Shown here in pieces: positions 8,128 through 16,788 of a stretch of DNA of 64,000 nt (positions within the stretch are counted from its first letter, which is position 1; each line of letters opens with the position of its first letter). This stretch comes from Actinomycetales bacterium (GTDB lineage Bacteria > Actinomycetota > Actinomycetes > Actinomycetales > Kineosporiaceae), in the NCBI GenBank assembly GCA_012719445.1, contig JAAYAH010000137.1, forward strand, positions 1 to 64,000, given 5' to 3'. Position numbers and translations under genes: made by a program. The notes beneath the pieces were generated by a model, which was not told the origin of the DNA, did no database searches, and was given only the letters and a program-made list of their open reading frames with translations.

Positions 8128-8619
8128 ATGCGCACGCTGGTCCTCAACGCGGGGTACGAACCCCTCACCGTCGTGTCGTTCCGCCGGGCACTCGTCCTGG
8201 TCCTCGCGGGCAAGGCGACCGTCGTCGCCCAGGGCGGCACGCCTGTCGTCGGCGGCTCGATCACCCTGCCGCGCCCGTCGGTGATCCTGCTGGCCCGCTA
8301 CGTCAGGGCACCCCACGGCAGGACGGCTCCGGTGAGCCGCCGCGGGGTGCTGCGCAGGGACGGCCACCGCTGCGCCTACTGCTCGGGGCACGCCACCACG
8401 GTCGACCACGTGCTCCCGCGCAGCCGGGGCGGTCGCGACACCTGGGAGAACCTCGTGGCCTGCTGCCTGCGCTGCAACAACCTCAAGGGCAACCGCACCC
8501 CGGAGGAGAAGGGGTGGGTCCTGCGGATCCGGCCCCACACCCCCTGGGGGCCTGCCTGGGCGGTCCGGGGGGCCGACGTCCGTGACCCCGCATGGGAGGC
8601 CTACCTCGGGGCCGCGTGA
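8128..8619 (+). CDS. HNH endonuclease
   Basis: 163 residues. The ATG at 8128 is chosen over upstream in-frame codons because GGAGGAGGTGA sits 5 bases before it and the family starts with MRTLVLNAGYEPL. The HNH core is complete: CAYCSGHATTVDHVLPRSRGG (Cys pair plus DH), WENLVACCLRCNNLKGNR (N and second Cys pair), so a zinc-stabilised beta-beta-alpha metal nuclease is expected. This short standalone HNH type is widespread in actinobacteria and its biological target is not known. It is followed by a perfect hairpin at 8661-8689. Confidence 0.93.
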   Translation: MRTLVLNAGYEPLTVVSFRRALVLVLAGKATVVAQGGTPVVGGSITLPRPSVILLARYVRAPHGRTAPVSRRGVLRRDGHRCAYCSGHATTVDHVLPRSRGGRDTWENLVACCLRCNNLKGNRTPEEKGWVLRIRPHTPWGPAWAVRGADVRDPAWEAYLGAA

Positions 8620-9164
8620 ACCGGGTGTGGGCCCACCCGCGGCGGGGGCCGCAAAGACTGGTGCACCGGCGCCTCGGGCGCCGGTGCACGTATGAGACTG
8701 CCACATCATCGCGCAAATGCAAAGTCCCACTACTTTTCGTAACCGTCGCCGCGCATCGACCCAGGTCACGAAAAGATAACATCACTGCCCGTCATGTACG
8801 GGGGTCCGATCGCTGCCCGCGGTGACCGTGCCGTCCCTCCGTCGTCGTGGTCGCCGTGGGGGTTCGCCGGGGTCGGTCGTCGTGGCCGCCGGGGCGGGTC
8901 GTCGTCGTCGCGTCCCGGCGGTCCGCCCCGCTCTGCCCCGACGTGCCGGTCATCACCCCCTCGATCCCCGGTCGGGGCTGTCGCGGGATCGGGGGCCTGT
9001 GGCACAGTTTGCGGCATGTCCTCCCGGCAGGTGTCCGTCCCGGCACGGCGGTGTCCGTCGGCCGCGGGCGCGCGCTGTCGTCCCGTGGCCTGACCCCTGC
9101 CCGTTCCACCGCCCGGAGCGCGGGCCCGTCGGTCCGTCGCCCGGCACCACAGCGAGGACATCCC
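8620..9164. other. Intergenic region without a convincing gene
   Basis: 545 bases between the HNH and PIG-L-like genes. It holds the HNH terminator (8661-8689), an AT-richer stretch around 8695-8790 that includes an inverted repeat CTTTTCGT (8733-8740) / ACGAAAAG (8768-8775), and then low-complexity GC-rich sequence. Short ORFs in it have no ribosome binding site or recognisable product. Confidence 0.6.
8661..8689 (+). terminator. Perfect 13-bp hairpin after HNH gene
   Basis: GTGCACCGGCGCC-tcg-GGCGCCGGTGCAC: a 13-bp perfect stem with a three-base loop, 42 bases past the stop codon. Confidence 0.75.
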
Positions 9165-9974
9165 ATGGCCACACGTTCGACCGTCGTCCTGCACGCCTAC
9201 CCGGACGACGAGACCGTCCTGACCGGTGCGACCCTGCGCCGGCTCGCGGATGCCGGCGAGCGGGTCGTGCTCGTCACGGCGACCACCGGCGAGACGGCGG
9301 CACCCCTGGTTCGGCTCCGACAGGGGGAGACCCTCCACGAGCGACGGCTGCGCGAACTGGAGCGCGCCTGCGAGCTCCTCGGCGTCGCGCGGCTGGTGGC
9401 GCTCGGGTACCGCGACTCCGGGGCCCTGTCCTCGACGAGGGCCTCCGCGACGGGTACCGGGGCCCCGTTCCGGGCGGCGTCCGTGCCCGCGCTGGCCCGG
9501 ATCGTCGCGGGGATCGTCGAGGACGAGGGGGCTGACGGCCTCGTCCACGTCGACCGGGGCGGGGTTGACGGGCGGGCGGACCGGATCCAGGCGCACCGGG
9601 TGGGTGCGGAGGTGGTCCGGATGCTGGGCGTGACCGGGTACGAGGTCACCGCGCCGGAGGGTGCCGTCCCGGCCCCGCCGGGCGCCGACGACGTCCTGAC
9701 CGTCGAGGCGAGCGTCCCGGAACTGCTCGCGAAGATGGCCGCCATGGCGACCCACGCCAGCGGGATCGGTCTGGAGACGATGGACTCGCTGTCCTTCGCC
9801 GCCGTGCACGGGCGGGAGCGTTTCGTCCGCAGGGGCGCCCTGGCCACTCTCGACCGTCTCGCGGCCGGGCCGTACGCCGGGCCGGTCGGGGTGGCGCGGG
9901 TTCGTGACCCGGGTTCTGTCCGGGTGTCCCACGGGTACCTCCGGCCGGTGGTGTCGTCGGTGCCCGTACGGTGA
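9165..9974 (+). CDS. PIG-L (LmbE)-like family protein, probably metal-ligand deficient
   Basis: 269 residues from the ATG at 9165. The N-terminus STVVLHAYPDDETVLTGATL and the following VVLVTATTGE match the PIG-L/LmbE/MshB deacetylase fold. In MshB the zinc is held by His13 and Asp16 of AHPDDE and His147 of HPDH. Here the first motif reads AYPDDE (Tyr12 in place of His) and the third reads GRADR (Arg in both His positions), while Asp15 and the general acid-base Asp14 remain. It may be a non-catalytic paralogue or use another chemistry. It is followed 51 bases later by a membrane protein on the same strand. Confidence 0.8.
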   Translation: MATRSTVVLHAYPDDETVLTGATLRRLADAGERVVLVTATTGETAAPLVRLRQGETLHERRLRELERACELLGVARLVALGYRDSGALSSTRASATGTGAPFRAASVPALARIVAGIVEDEGADGLVHVDRGGVDGRADRIQAHRVGAEVVRMLGVTGYEVTAPEGAVPAPPGADDVLTVEASVPELLAKMAAMATHASGIGLETMDSLSFAAVHGRERFVRRGALATLDRLAAGPYAGPVGVARVRDPGSVRVSHGYLRPVVSSVPVR

Positions 9975-10025
9975 CACCGGGCCCTGCGCGAGGAGGGCGC
10001 AGGCGGATCTCGAGGAGCGACGGCG

Positions 10026-10697
10026 ATGACCCATCCCACGGACGAGGCACCGGTACCCGAGGCCGCGGCGTCGTCGGCCGCCCCGGTCGACGCTCCCGCC
10101 CGGGACGCCGAGGCGTCCCGGGGACGCACCGACCCGGACGACGCCGGCGAGGAACGGGAGCGGCCGGGCGCGCACCCGTCCTGGCTGCCCCGCGGTCCGG
10201 TGGACCGGGCTGCCCTCGCGGACCTGCCCCCGGCCGGGAGCCGGGCCGAGGAGGAGACCGAGGGTGAGGTCGTCTGGGTCTGGTGGCATCGGTCGACCTG
10301 GAAGCACGTCCTGATCACGGCGATCGCGGCGTTGCTGGTCTCCGCCCTCGCCGCCCTCGCCGCGTACCTGGTCATGGTCCTCCCCACCGACAGCTGTGAG
10401 TTCAAGGGCGAGCTGGGCTGCCTGCCGCCGCTGGTCATGTCGGTGTTCGGGATCCCCCCGTTCGCGGGGTTGTTCCTCTGGCAGATCCTGCGGATCGCCA
10501 AGGTGCTCTCCCCCGGGATCGTCGCGTTCGCGACCGTCGCCGGACTGCTGCTGCTGGCCTGGGTGGACCAGCTCGGTCTGCCGGTCCTCTGGCCGGCGAT
10601 CGACGCCGTGCCGTGGTGGGTCGGCCTGCCGCTGGTCGCCACCGCGCTGGCCGCCGCCGTGACCCGGGTCGTCTGCTCCAGGGGGCGCAACGACTGA
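10026..10697 (+). CDS. Hypothetical membrane protein with acidic N-terminal tail
   Basis: 223 residues, ATG behind GAGGAG. Residues 1-75 are Pro/Ala/Glu/Asp-rich and probably disordered. Then come about four transmembrane helices: HVLITAIAALLVSALAALAAYLV, PLVMSVFGIPPFAGLFLW, IVAFATVAGLLLLAWV and WVGLPLVATALAAAVT (segments cited by their ends). A loop between helices one and two has two cysteines (DSCEFKGELGC). No family was recognised. It may share a transcript with the PIG-L-like gene. Confidence 0.8.
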   Translation: MTHPTDEAPVPEAAASSAAPVDAPARDAEASRGRTDPDDAGEERERPGAHPSWLPRGPVDRAALADLPPAGSRAEEETEGEVVWVWWHRSTWKHVLITAIAALLVSALAALAAYLVMVLPTDSCEFKGELGCLPPLVMSVFGIPPFAGLFLWQILRIAKVLSPGIVAFATVAGLLLLAWVDQLGLPVLWPAIDAVPWWVGLPLVATALAAAVTRVVCSRGRND

Positions 10698-11102
10698 GCG
10701 GGCGTGTCGGCCCTGCGTCGACCCTGTGCCGTCCCCGTGTCGACCCTGTGCCGACCCCGTACCGCCCCCTGTGTCGGCCAGGAGCCCGGGCAGGCAGGGG
10801 GACGGCGTGGCGTGCCCTGGCCCCGCCAGGGCTCCCGTGTCCGCGAGGGGGGTTCGCAGTCCCGGAGGGAGGGAGCCGTCACCGGGCGTGACGGGTGTTT
10901 TCGGTTTGTTCGTGCCGCCAGGGTGGGTCCGTCCCCCCTGATCGGCGCCGGGACCGGTGCTCGGTCCGGTGAACCGGGACCCGATCGGCCCACCCGCGGC
11001 GGATCCCGGGCGACGCGGGGTTCCCGGCACCGGCTACAGATCACCCGTTCGGCATCCGATATCGACGAAGGCGCTCGGAACGTGGCGCCTCGGGAGGTGT
11101 CC
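10698..11102. other. Intergenic region with a 22-bp tandem repeat
   Basis: 405 bases before the PAS-GGDEF gene. At 10717-10738 and 10739-10760 there are two adjacent 22-base copies of GTCGACCCTGTGCCGNCCCC plus GT, differing at one base. The rest is GC-rich sequence without a supported gene. The PAS-GGDEF frame is open across it but composition and lack of RBS argue against coding. Confidence 0.6.
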
Positions 11103-12458
11103 ATGGCTGGACGGGGTGACGGTCGCGCCAACGGCAGGGCTGCGTCCGTCGCGACCCGCGAGGCGCCGGCGATCCTCGACGTCGTCTTCCGGATGGCGGC
11201 GGAACGCGGTGACCCGAAACTGGCCGTCACGGTGGCCCCGGACGGCACCCCGACGATCACCTGGGCCAACGACGCCGCCCGGAAGCTGCTCTCACCGGTC
11301 GAGGAGGACATCCTCGGCCGGCGCCTTGGCAGGACCCCCGACCCGGGGACCTCGGACGCGCCCCCCGACTGGTCCGTCGCCGTCGAGCGACTGATCGAGG
11401 ACGGCGGCGGTGAGGCCAGGGCCGCGCTCCCGATGGCCGACGGCTCCCCGCAGCCGGTCGAGGTCCTCGCCGTTCCGGTGGCGGGCACCCCCGGGGGGAG
11501 TGCCGAGGCCTGGCTGGTCACCCTGCAGCCGGTCGCCGACGAGGTCCTGACCGCGAGGGCGGAGGCGAGCCAGGCCGAGCAGAGGTTCGCCGCCCTGGCC
11601 TCCAACTCGCCGGTCGGCATCCTGATGTCGGACGTCGGCCTTCGGCTCGGCTACGTCAACGAGTGCTTCGCCCAGCTGGCCGGGCTGGACACCAGCCGGC
11701 TGCTCGGCACCGGCTGGCTGGACATCGTGCACCGTCAGGACCTGCCCGAGCTCTACGACGCGCTGCAACTGGTCCTCGGCGGGACCGCCCGGGACCTCAC
11801 GGTGCGGCTGCAGCCGGTGGCGGGCACCCAGCGGTGGGTGCGGCTCCGGCTGACCCCGATGACGACGGCGAAGCGGGCGGCGGGCTTCCTCGGCGTCGCC
11901 GAGGACATCACCGCGCGCAGGGCCTGGGAGGAGCAGCTCGCCTACCAGGCCAACCACGACGCGCTCACCGGTCTGGTGAACCGGCGCAAGCTCACCGAGA
12001 CGATCTCGGCGTTGCTCGACAGCAGGCGGGCGCGGGACCACCAGTTCGCGGTGGTCTTCTGCGATCTCGACGGGTTCAAGCAGGTCAACGACACGTACGG
12101 GCACGACCTCGGTGACCGCGTGCTCGTCGAGGTCGGCCGCAGGCTGACCAGGACCGCCAGGGAACACGATGTCGTGGGGCGGATGGCGGGGGACGAGTTC
12201 ATCGTCGTCCTGCGCGACATCGTCACCCCGGACCAGGCCGAGACCGCGGGACGGCGCCAGCTCGCCGCCCTGTCCAAGCCGGTCTTCGTCGGCGAGACGG
12301 ACATCACCGTCTCCGCGAGCCTCGGCATCGCCTTCCCCGAGCCGGAGGACACGGCGGAGAACCTGCTGAGACAGGCCGACCGCCTCATGTACCTCGCCAA
12401 GACCGGGGGACCAGGGCAGTACCTGCTCGGGGCGAACGGTGGTGGGGCGCCGTCGTGA
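11103..12458 (+). CDS. PAS-PAS-GGDEF diguanylate cyclase
   Basis: 451 residues. ATG at 11103 is chosen for its GGGAGG ribosome binding site. Two PAS-like sensor domains (about residues 25-135 and 155-275, the second with YVNECFAQLAGLD and the PAC-like FLGVAEDITARR) precede the GGDEF domain (about 285-445, starting YQANHDALTGLVNRRKL). The active-site signature reads MAGDEF, an accepted variant of GGDEF, and the allosteric inhibitory site REHD lies at the right distance before it. It should therefore make c-di-GMP with product inhibition. No membrane segment is present, so it is cytosolic. It overlaps the HDOD gene by 4 bases. Confidence 0.93.
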   Translation: MAGRGDGRANGRAASVATREAPAILDVVFRMAAERGDPKLAVTVAPDGTPTITWANDAARKLLSPVEEDILGRRLGRTPDPGTSDAPPDWSVAVERLIEDGGGEARAALPMADGSPQPVEVLAVPVAGTPGGSAEAWLVTLQPVADEVLTARAEASQAEQRFAALASNSPVGILMSDVGLRLGYVNECFAQLAGLDTSRLLGTGWLDIVHRQDLPELYDALQLVLGGTARDLTVRLQPVAGTQRWVRLRLTPMTTAKRAAGFLGVAEDITARRAWEEQLAYQANHDALTGLVNRRKLTETISALLDSRRARDHQFAVVFCDLDGFKQVNDTYGHDLGDRVLVEVGRRLTRTAREHDVVGRMAGDEFIVVLRDIVTPDQAETAGRRQLAALSKPVFVGETDITVSASLGIAFPEPEDTAENLLRQADRLMYLAKTGGPGQYLLGANGGGAPS

Positions 12459-13279
12459 GTGTGGAGAACGTGGAGCGGCTGCTGGCCAGGCACGAGGACA
12501 TGCCTGCCCGGGCCAGCGCCGCTGCCCGGGTTGTCCGCCTCGCCGACGATCCGGACACCTCGGCTCAGCAGCTCGCCGACGCGATCAGCCCGGACCCGGT
12601 CTTCGCCGCGCGACTGTTCCGGGTGGCGAACAGCCCCTACTACGGGCTCGGCGGTCGGGTCAGCAGCCTGACCTTCGCGGTGTCCGTCGTCGGCTTCCAG
12701 ACCGTGCGCAGCCTTGCCGTGGCGGCCGCAGCGGGTCTCGACCGGCCCGACGCCGTCCCGACGGGGTTCTGGGAGGCGTCGGCGACCTGTGCCACGGCGG
12801 CGGAGCTGGTGGCGCCGCTGCTCGGCGCGCATCCGGGCGACGCCTTCTCGCTCGGGCTGCTGCACACCCTCGGCTCGGCCCTGCTCCACCAGCACGCCCC
12901 GGTGCCGTCGGTGTGCCTCCCGGAGCCGTTCGACCCGGGGGAGCTGCTGCGGATCGAGCACGACCTCTACGGCATCACGCACTCGGACGCCGGGGCCCGG
13001 GTGCTCGGTGCCTGGCAGTTCCCCCACCACGTCTGCGAGCTCATCTCCCGGCACCACGAGCCGCTGCTGCCGGACGCGCCGCCGCTCGAGCGGTCGCTGC
13101 ACACCGCAAGGGCGCTGGCGGACCGGATCCTCACCGACGATCCCGCCGGGCTGGGCACGGACCACAGCATCGCCTGGATCAGCGAGGGCCGACTCACCGC
13201 GACGGACCTCGGTCCGCTGCTGGTCCGGCTGCAGGAGAAGGCGCAGAACCTGCTGGAGGGGCTGCGGCCGAGCGAGTGA
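12455..13279 (+). CDS. HDOD domain signalling protein
   Basis: 274 residues, GTG start overlapping the stop of the diguanylate cyclase (GTGA). The HDOD domain spans most of the protein, with typical blocks ISPDPVFAARLFRVANSPYYGL, VSVVGFQTVRSLAVAAA and HTLGSALLHQH (family signatures, cited in part). HDOD proteins are catalytically inactive HD relatives often wired to c-di-GMP networks, which fits the coupled GGDEF gene. Its partner is not visible from sequence. Confidence 0.9.
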   Translation: MSVENVERLLARHEDMPARASAAARVVRLADDPDTSAQQLADAISPDPVFAARLFRVANSPYYGLGGRVSSLTFAVSVVGFQTVRSLAVAAAAGLDRPDAVPTGFWEASATCATAAELVAPLLGAHPGDAFSLGLLHTLGSALLHQHAPVPSVCLPEPFDPGELLRIEHDLYGITHSDAGARVLGAWQFPHHVCELISRHHEPLLPDAPPLERSLHTARALADRILTDDPAGLGTDHSIAWISEGRLTATDLGPLLVRLQEKAQNLLEGLRPSE

Positions 13280-13469
13280 CGTCCGGCCGGGCACCCGGCG
13301 GGACGGCGGGGCGGGACCGAGACGATCCACGGTGACCGATCAGGGACGTCGGGGGGGTGTTCCCGAGGAGCCGGCCCGCCGATAGAGGGGGCGAGGCCAG
13401 CTGTCGCCGCCGGTGGCCGACAGCGGGTGTCGTCGTCACGGCGCGCACGGACGGAGGACCCGGTTCCGG

Positions 13470-15917
13470 ATGTCGAGGACCGAGAGCAGGACGCTGCGGC
13501 GTCCCCGGGGCCCGCGGCTGCCCGGGTGGTGCTCCGGCGTCCCCGGCCTGATCATGGCCGTCGGCGTCGTGTCCTCGGTGGTGTTCCTCGTCGTGCCGGG
13601 GACATTGGCACCGGAAGCGGTGTACTCCGTCTTCGGGATCGTCATGTCCGGGTTCGCCATGGCCGGGGTGGTCCGGCGGCCCCGAGGTGACCGGTTCGCC
13701 TGGCTGCTGCTGGCCCTCGGGATGATCGCCCAGGCAGCCGGGGACGCCATGTGGTTCTCCGTGGAGTCCCTCCGCCACCAGGAGGTCTCCTTCCCGTCGG
13801 TCGCCGACCTGCTGTACCTCTCCGGGTACCCGCTGTGGGCGGTCGGGGTGGTGCTGCTCGTGCGGCGGCGCGGGGTCCGTGGCTCCGGGGCCGTCCTGGA
13901 CACCTGCGTGTTCTCCGGGGGGGTCGCGAGCCTCCAGTACCACTTCCTCATCGCCCCGTACCTCGCCGACACCTCGGTCTCGCTGCTCGAGCGGTGGACG
14001 GCCGCGGCCTACCCGATGCTCGACCTGTTCCTCGTCTCGGTCACCGTGCTCGCCGTCACCGTGACCGTCCAGCGCGGGGCGGACCTGAGCCTGCTCATCC
14101 TGGGCCTGGTCGCGTGCTTCGCCGGTGACATCGTCTACGGACTGCAGGAGATCCGCGATGCCTACGCCTCCGGCGGCTGGCTGGACCTGACCTGGATGGT
14201 CAACTACACGCTGCTCGCGACCGCCGTCTGGGTCGGGTCACGGCCCGGAGGGCGGCAGCAGCGGACCACCCGGTGGGTCACCTGGCGGCAGGCGTCGGCG
14301 CTCGCGGCCTCCGCCGTCCTCGCGCCGATCGGGCTGCTCCTCGTCATCGGCGAGGACCCCGAGGAGATGGTGGTGCTGACGGTGGGCACCATCGTGCTCA
14401 CCGCCCTGGTGGGGGTCCGACTCGCCGGGTTGCTCCTCCAGGTCTCCCGGCAGGCCGAGACCCTCGCCGCGGCTCTCGAGGAGCGCGAGCGCATCGGCGT
14501 CGAGCTGCGGTTCCAGGCAACCCACGACGCCCTGACCGGGCTGGCGAACCGGCACCACCTGTCCGTCGTGATCGACGAACTGCTGGGCGATCCCGGGCAA
14601 CGGGACCACACGGTCGTCTTCCTCGACCTGGACGGGTTCCGCGAGCTCAACGACAGGCTGGGGCACGCCGCGGGGGACGAGATCCTGGTCGCCGTCGCCC
14701 GACGGGCCGCGGCGAGCATCCCGCCCGAGGGGCTCGTGGGACGGCTGGGCGGCGACGAGTTCGCGGTCCTGCTCCGGGAGACCGGGGTGCTCGACGCGGT
14801 CGAGGTGGCCGGCGAGCTCCTGGAGGCGCTGACCGGACCGATCGAGATCAACGGCAGCACGATCTGGGTGCGGGCGTCCACGAGCGTGGTGCGGCTGCGG
14901 ACCGGCGGCCGGGAGTCGCACCTCAGCTGTGCATCGGTGTTCGCCGACGGTGACGTCGCGCTGCACGACGCGAAGCGGTCGGGCGGGGGGCAGGTGACCG
15001 TCTACCGCAGGACCATGCGGGAACGGATGCTGGGGGCCGGCGAGCTGGCCGCGGAGCTGCTCGAGGCCATCGAGGCGGACCGGCTGCACGTGGTCTACCA
15101 GCCGCTGACCCGGCTGCGGGACGGCGCCCCGGTGGCACTGGAGGCCCTGGTCCGGTGGGACAACCCGCGGAAGGGCGCGATGTCGCCCGCGGACTTCCTG
15201 CCCGTCGCCCTGGACAGGGGGCTGATCGACCTCGTCGACCTGTTGGTGCTCCGGCACGGGCTGACCCAGCTGGCGGACTGGCGGGCCCGGCTGCCGATCG
15301 CGGCGGCGGTCCGGCTGAACGTCAACACCTCCGCACCGCTGCTGGCACGGGAGGACTTCGTGCCGACGGTGCGGGCGATGCTCGCGGAGCACGGCCTGCC
15401 CGGATCGGTCCTGACCGTCGAGCTGACCGAGCAGGTGCTGGTGTCGGACGCGGACACCTGCGCCCGACGGTTGGCGGAGCTGCGGGAGCTGGGGGTCGGG
15501 GTCGCTCTCGACGACTTCGGTACCGGGTACTCCAGCCTCGCCTACCTGGAGCGCTTCCCCGTGGACCAGCTCAAGCTGGACCGGACCTTCATCGCGCTGG
15601 GGACGGCTGACGGCAGCCCCTCGGTGCTGCTCCGGGCCGTGCTCGAGCTCGCCACGACGCTCGGGCTGGAGGTGGTGGCCGAGGGGATCGAGAGCGCCGT
15701 CCAGCGTGACGTGCTCGCCGGCCTCGGATGTGCCATGGGCCAGGGCTTCCTCTTCGCCCGGCCGATGCCGAGCGGCCCGGCCGAGCACTGGCTCTCGGCT
15801 GCGGAACGCCGCCACGAGGCACCGGTGTCCGTGCCGGTCCAGCAGCGGCGCCGTCCCGCGGATCCGGGCCCCGCGGCCGCGCCGATCCCCCTGCCGGACA
15901 CGAAGGGGCAACGGTAG
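13470..15917 (+). CDS. Membrane-bound GGDEF-EAL protein
   Basis: 815 residues from the ATG at 13470 (GGAGG 12 bases upstream). A GTG at 13413 without an RBS is the alternative. About eight to nine transmembrane helices fill residues 25-310, an uncharacterised sensory array. A GGDEF domain follows with intact RLGGDEF, then an EAL domain with EALVRW, NVNTSAPLL, ELTEQVL, LDDFGTGYSSL, KLDRTFI and VAEGIE. Catalytic residues for both synthesis and hydrolysis of c-di-GMP look present. The middle of the domain boundary (residues about 500-520) is irregular. It lies downstream of the GGDEF/HDOD pair and completes a three-gene c-di-GMP block. Confidence 0.92.
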   Translation: MSRTESRTLRRPRGPRLPGWCSGVPGLIMAVGVVSSVVFLVVPGTLAPEAVYSVFGIVMSGFAMAGVVRRPRGDRFAWLLLALGMIAQAAGDAMWFSVESLRHQEVSFPSVADLLYLSGYPLWAVGVVLLVRRRGVRGSGAVLDTCVFSGGVASLQYHFLIAPYLADTSVSLLERWTAAAYPMLDLFLVSVTVLAVTVTVQRGADLSLLILGLVACFAGDIVYGLQEIRDAYASGGWLDLTWMVNYTLLATAVWVGSRPGGRQQRTTRWVTWRQASALAASAVLAPIGLLLVIGEDPEEMVVLTVGTIVLTALVGVRLAGLLLQVSRQAETLAAALEERERIGVELRFQATHDALTGLANRHHLSVVIDELLGDPGQRDHTVVFLDLDGFRELNDRLGHAAGDEILVAVARRAAASIPPEGLVGRLGGDEFAVLLRETGVLDAVEVAGELLEALTGPIEINGSTIWVRASTSVVRLRTGGRESHLSCASVFADGDVALHDAKRSGGGQVTVYRRTMRERMLGAGELAAELLEAIEADRLHVVYQPLTRLRDGAPVALEALVRWDNPRKGAMSPADFLPVALDRGLIDLVDLLVLRHGLTQLADWRARLPIAAAVRLNVNTSAPLLAREDFVPTVRAMLAEHGLPGSVLTVELTEQVLVSDADTCARRLAELRELGVGVALDDFGTGYSSLAYLERFPVDQLKLDRTFIALGTADGSPSVLLRAVLELATTLGLEVVAEGIESAVQRDVLAGLGCAMGQGFLFARPMPSGPAEHWLSAAERRHEAPVSVPVQQRRRPADPGPAAAPIPLPDTKGQR

Positions 15918-16051
15918 GGGTAGTCCCTCCCGATCCTGGAACGAATCGGGCATGCTGGACGTCATGTGAAGGGTGTGCTGCCGGTGAGCCCGGGACCGAG
16001 GGGACGGACCCGGTGTCACCGGCCCTGACGGACGGGTGAGAGCGGGGGGCC

Positions 16052-16708
16052 ATGCGGAACAGCGTGAACGGTTGGGGGTCGGCCCGGCGGATCGACGCCT
16101 GCGAGGTCGACGAGGGAGGGTGGGGCGCCGGCCGGAGAGCGCCCACCGAGGGGGTGCCCGGTCCCGTGCGGGCGGCCACCTTCGCGGCGGTCCCGGCCGC
16201 CGTCGGCTGGTCGCGGTCGTTCACCAGGGACACGGTCGCCCGATGGGGGGTGGGGCGCCTCGCGGACGCGGCCGAGCTGCTCACCTCCGAGCTCGTGACC
16301 AACGCCGTCAAGGCAGCGGCCGGGGCGGCCTTCGTCGATCCGCAGGACCCCCGCCTGGTGCGGGTGTGGCTGAGACTGGTGCAGGGCAGCCTGGTGATCG
16401 AGGCGTGGGACCCGGAGAGCGATCTCCCGGTCATGGAGGATCCCGCCCCCGGTGCCGAGAGCGGGCGGGGTCTGCGGATCGTGGACGCCGTCAGCAACGG
16501 GTGGGACCACTACGAGGCCGGGTCGGGCGGCAAGGTGGTGTGGTGCCAGCTCGACGTGCCGGCTCCGGACGGCGCCGGGCGGCCGGAGCTCCCGGTACGC
16601 CAGCCGCACCCGCTGCGACTGGTCCGCGCCTACCAGGGTGAGCAGTCGATCGCGGAGAACGACCCGGAGACGCTGTTCCGGGTCCGGGATGGACTGCGCG
16701 CACTGTAG
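16052..16708 (+). CDS. HATPase_c (RsbW-like) serine kinase / anti-sigma-type ATP-binding protein
   Basis: 218 residues, ATG behind a G-run. The GHKL fold is seen as the N-box ELVTNAVK (about residue 90), the D-box WDPESDLPV and the G-box GRGLRIVDAVSNGWDHY. The N-terminal 45 residues are extra and Gly-rich, and a C-terminal tail of about 50 residues follows the domain. Such stand-alone ATPases usually phosphorylate anti-anti-sigma factors or bind sigma factors. No STAS partner is encoded in this window. Confidence 0.88.
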   Translation: MRNSVNGWGSARRIDACEVDEGGWGAGRRAPTEGVPGPVRAATFAAVPAAVGWSRSFTRDTVARWGVGRLADAAELLTSELVTNAVKAAAGAAFVDPQDPRLVRVWLRLVQGSLVIEAWDPESDLPVMEDPAPGAESGRGLRIVDAVSNGWDHYEAGSGGKVVWCQLDVPAPDGAGRPELPVRQPHPLRLVRAYQGEQSIAENDPETLFRVRDGLRAL

Positions 16709-16788
16709 CCAATGTGTACGGAGTGTGCTCTCTCACACTTCGGACCCCCGCAATTGTCATTCCTGTCACCTCGTGCTCACCTTTAGTC

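Noticed and set aside
8766-11030. Minus-strand ORF of 754 codons
   Set aside because: Composition is Gly/Arg/Pro/Asp shadow sequence antisense to the PIG-L and membrane-protein genes.
14238-16019. Minus-strand ORF of 593 codons opposite the GGDEF-EAL gene
   Set aside because: Antisense shadow. The plus strand has complete GGDEF and EAL motifs.
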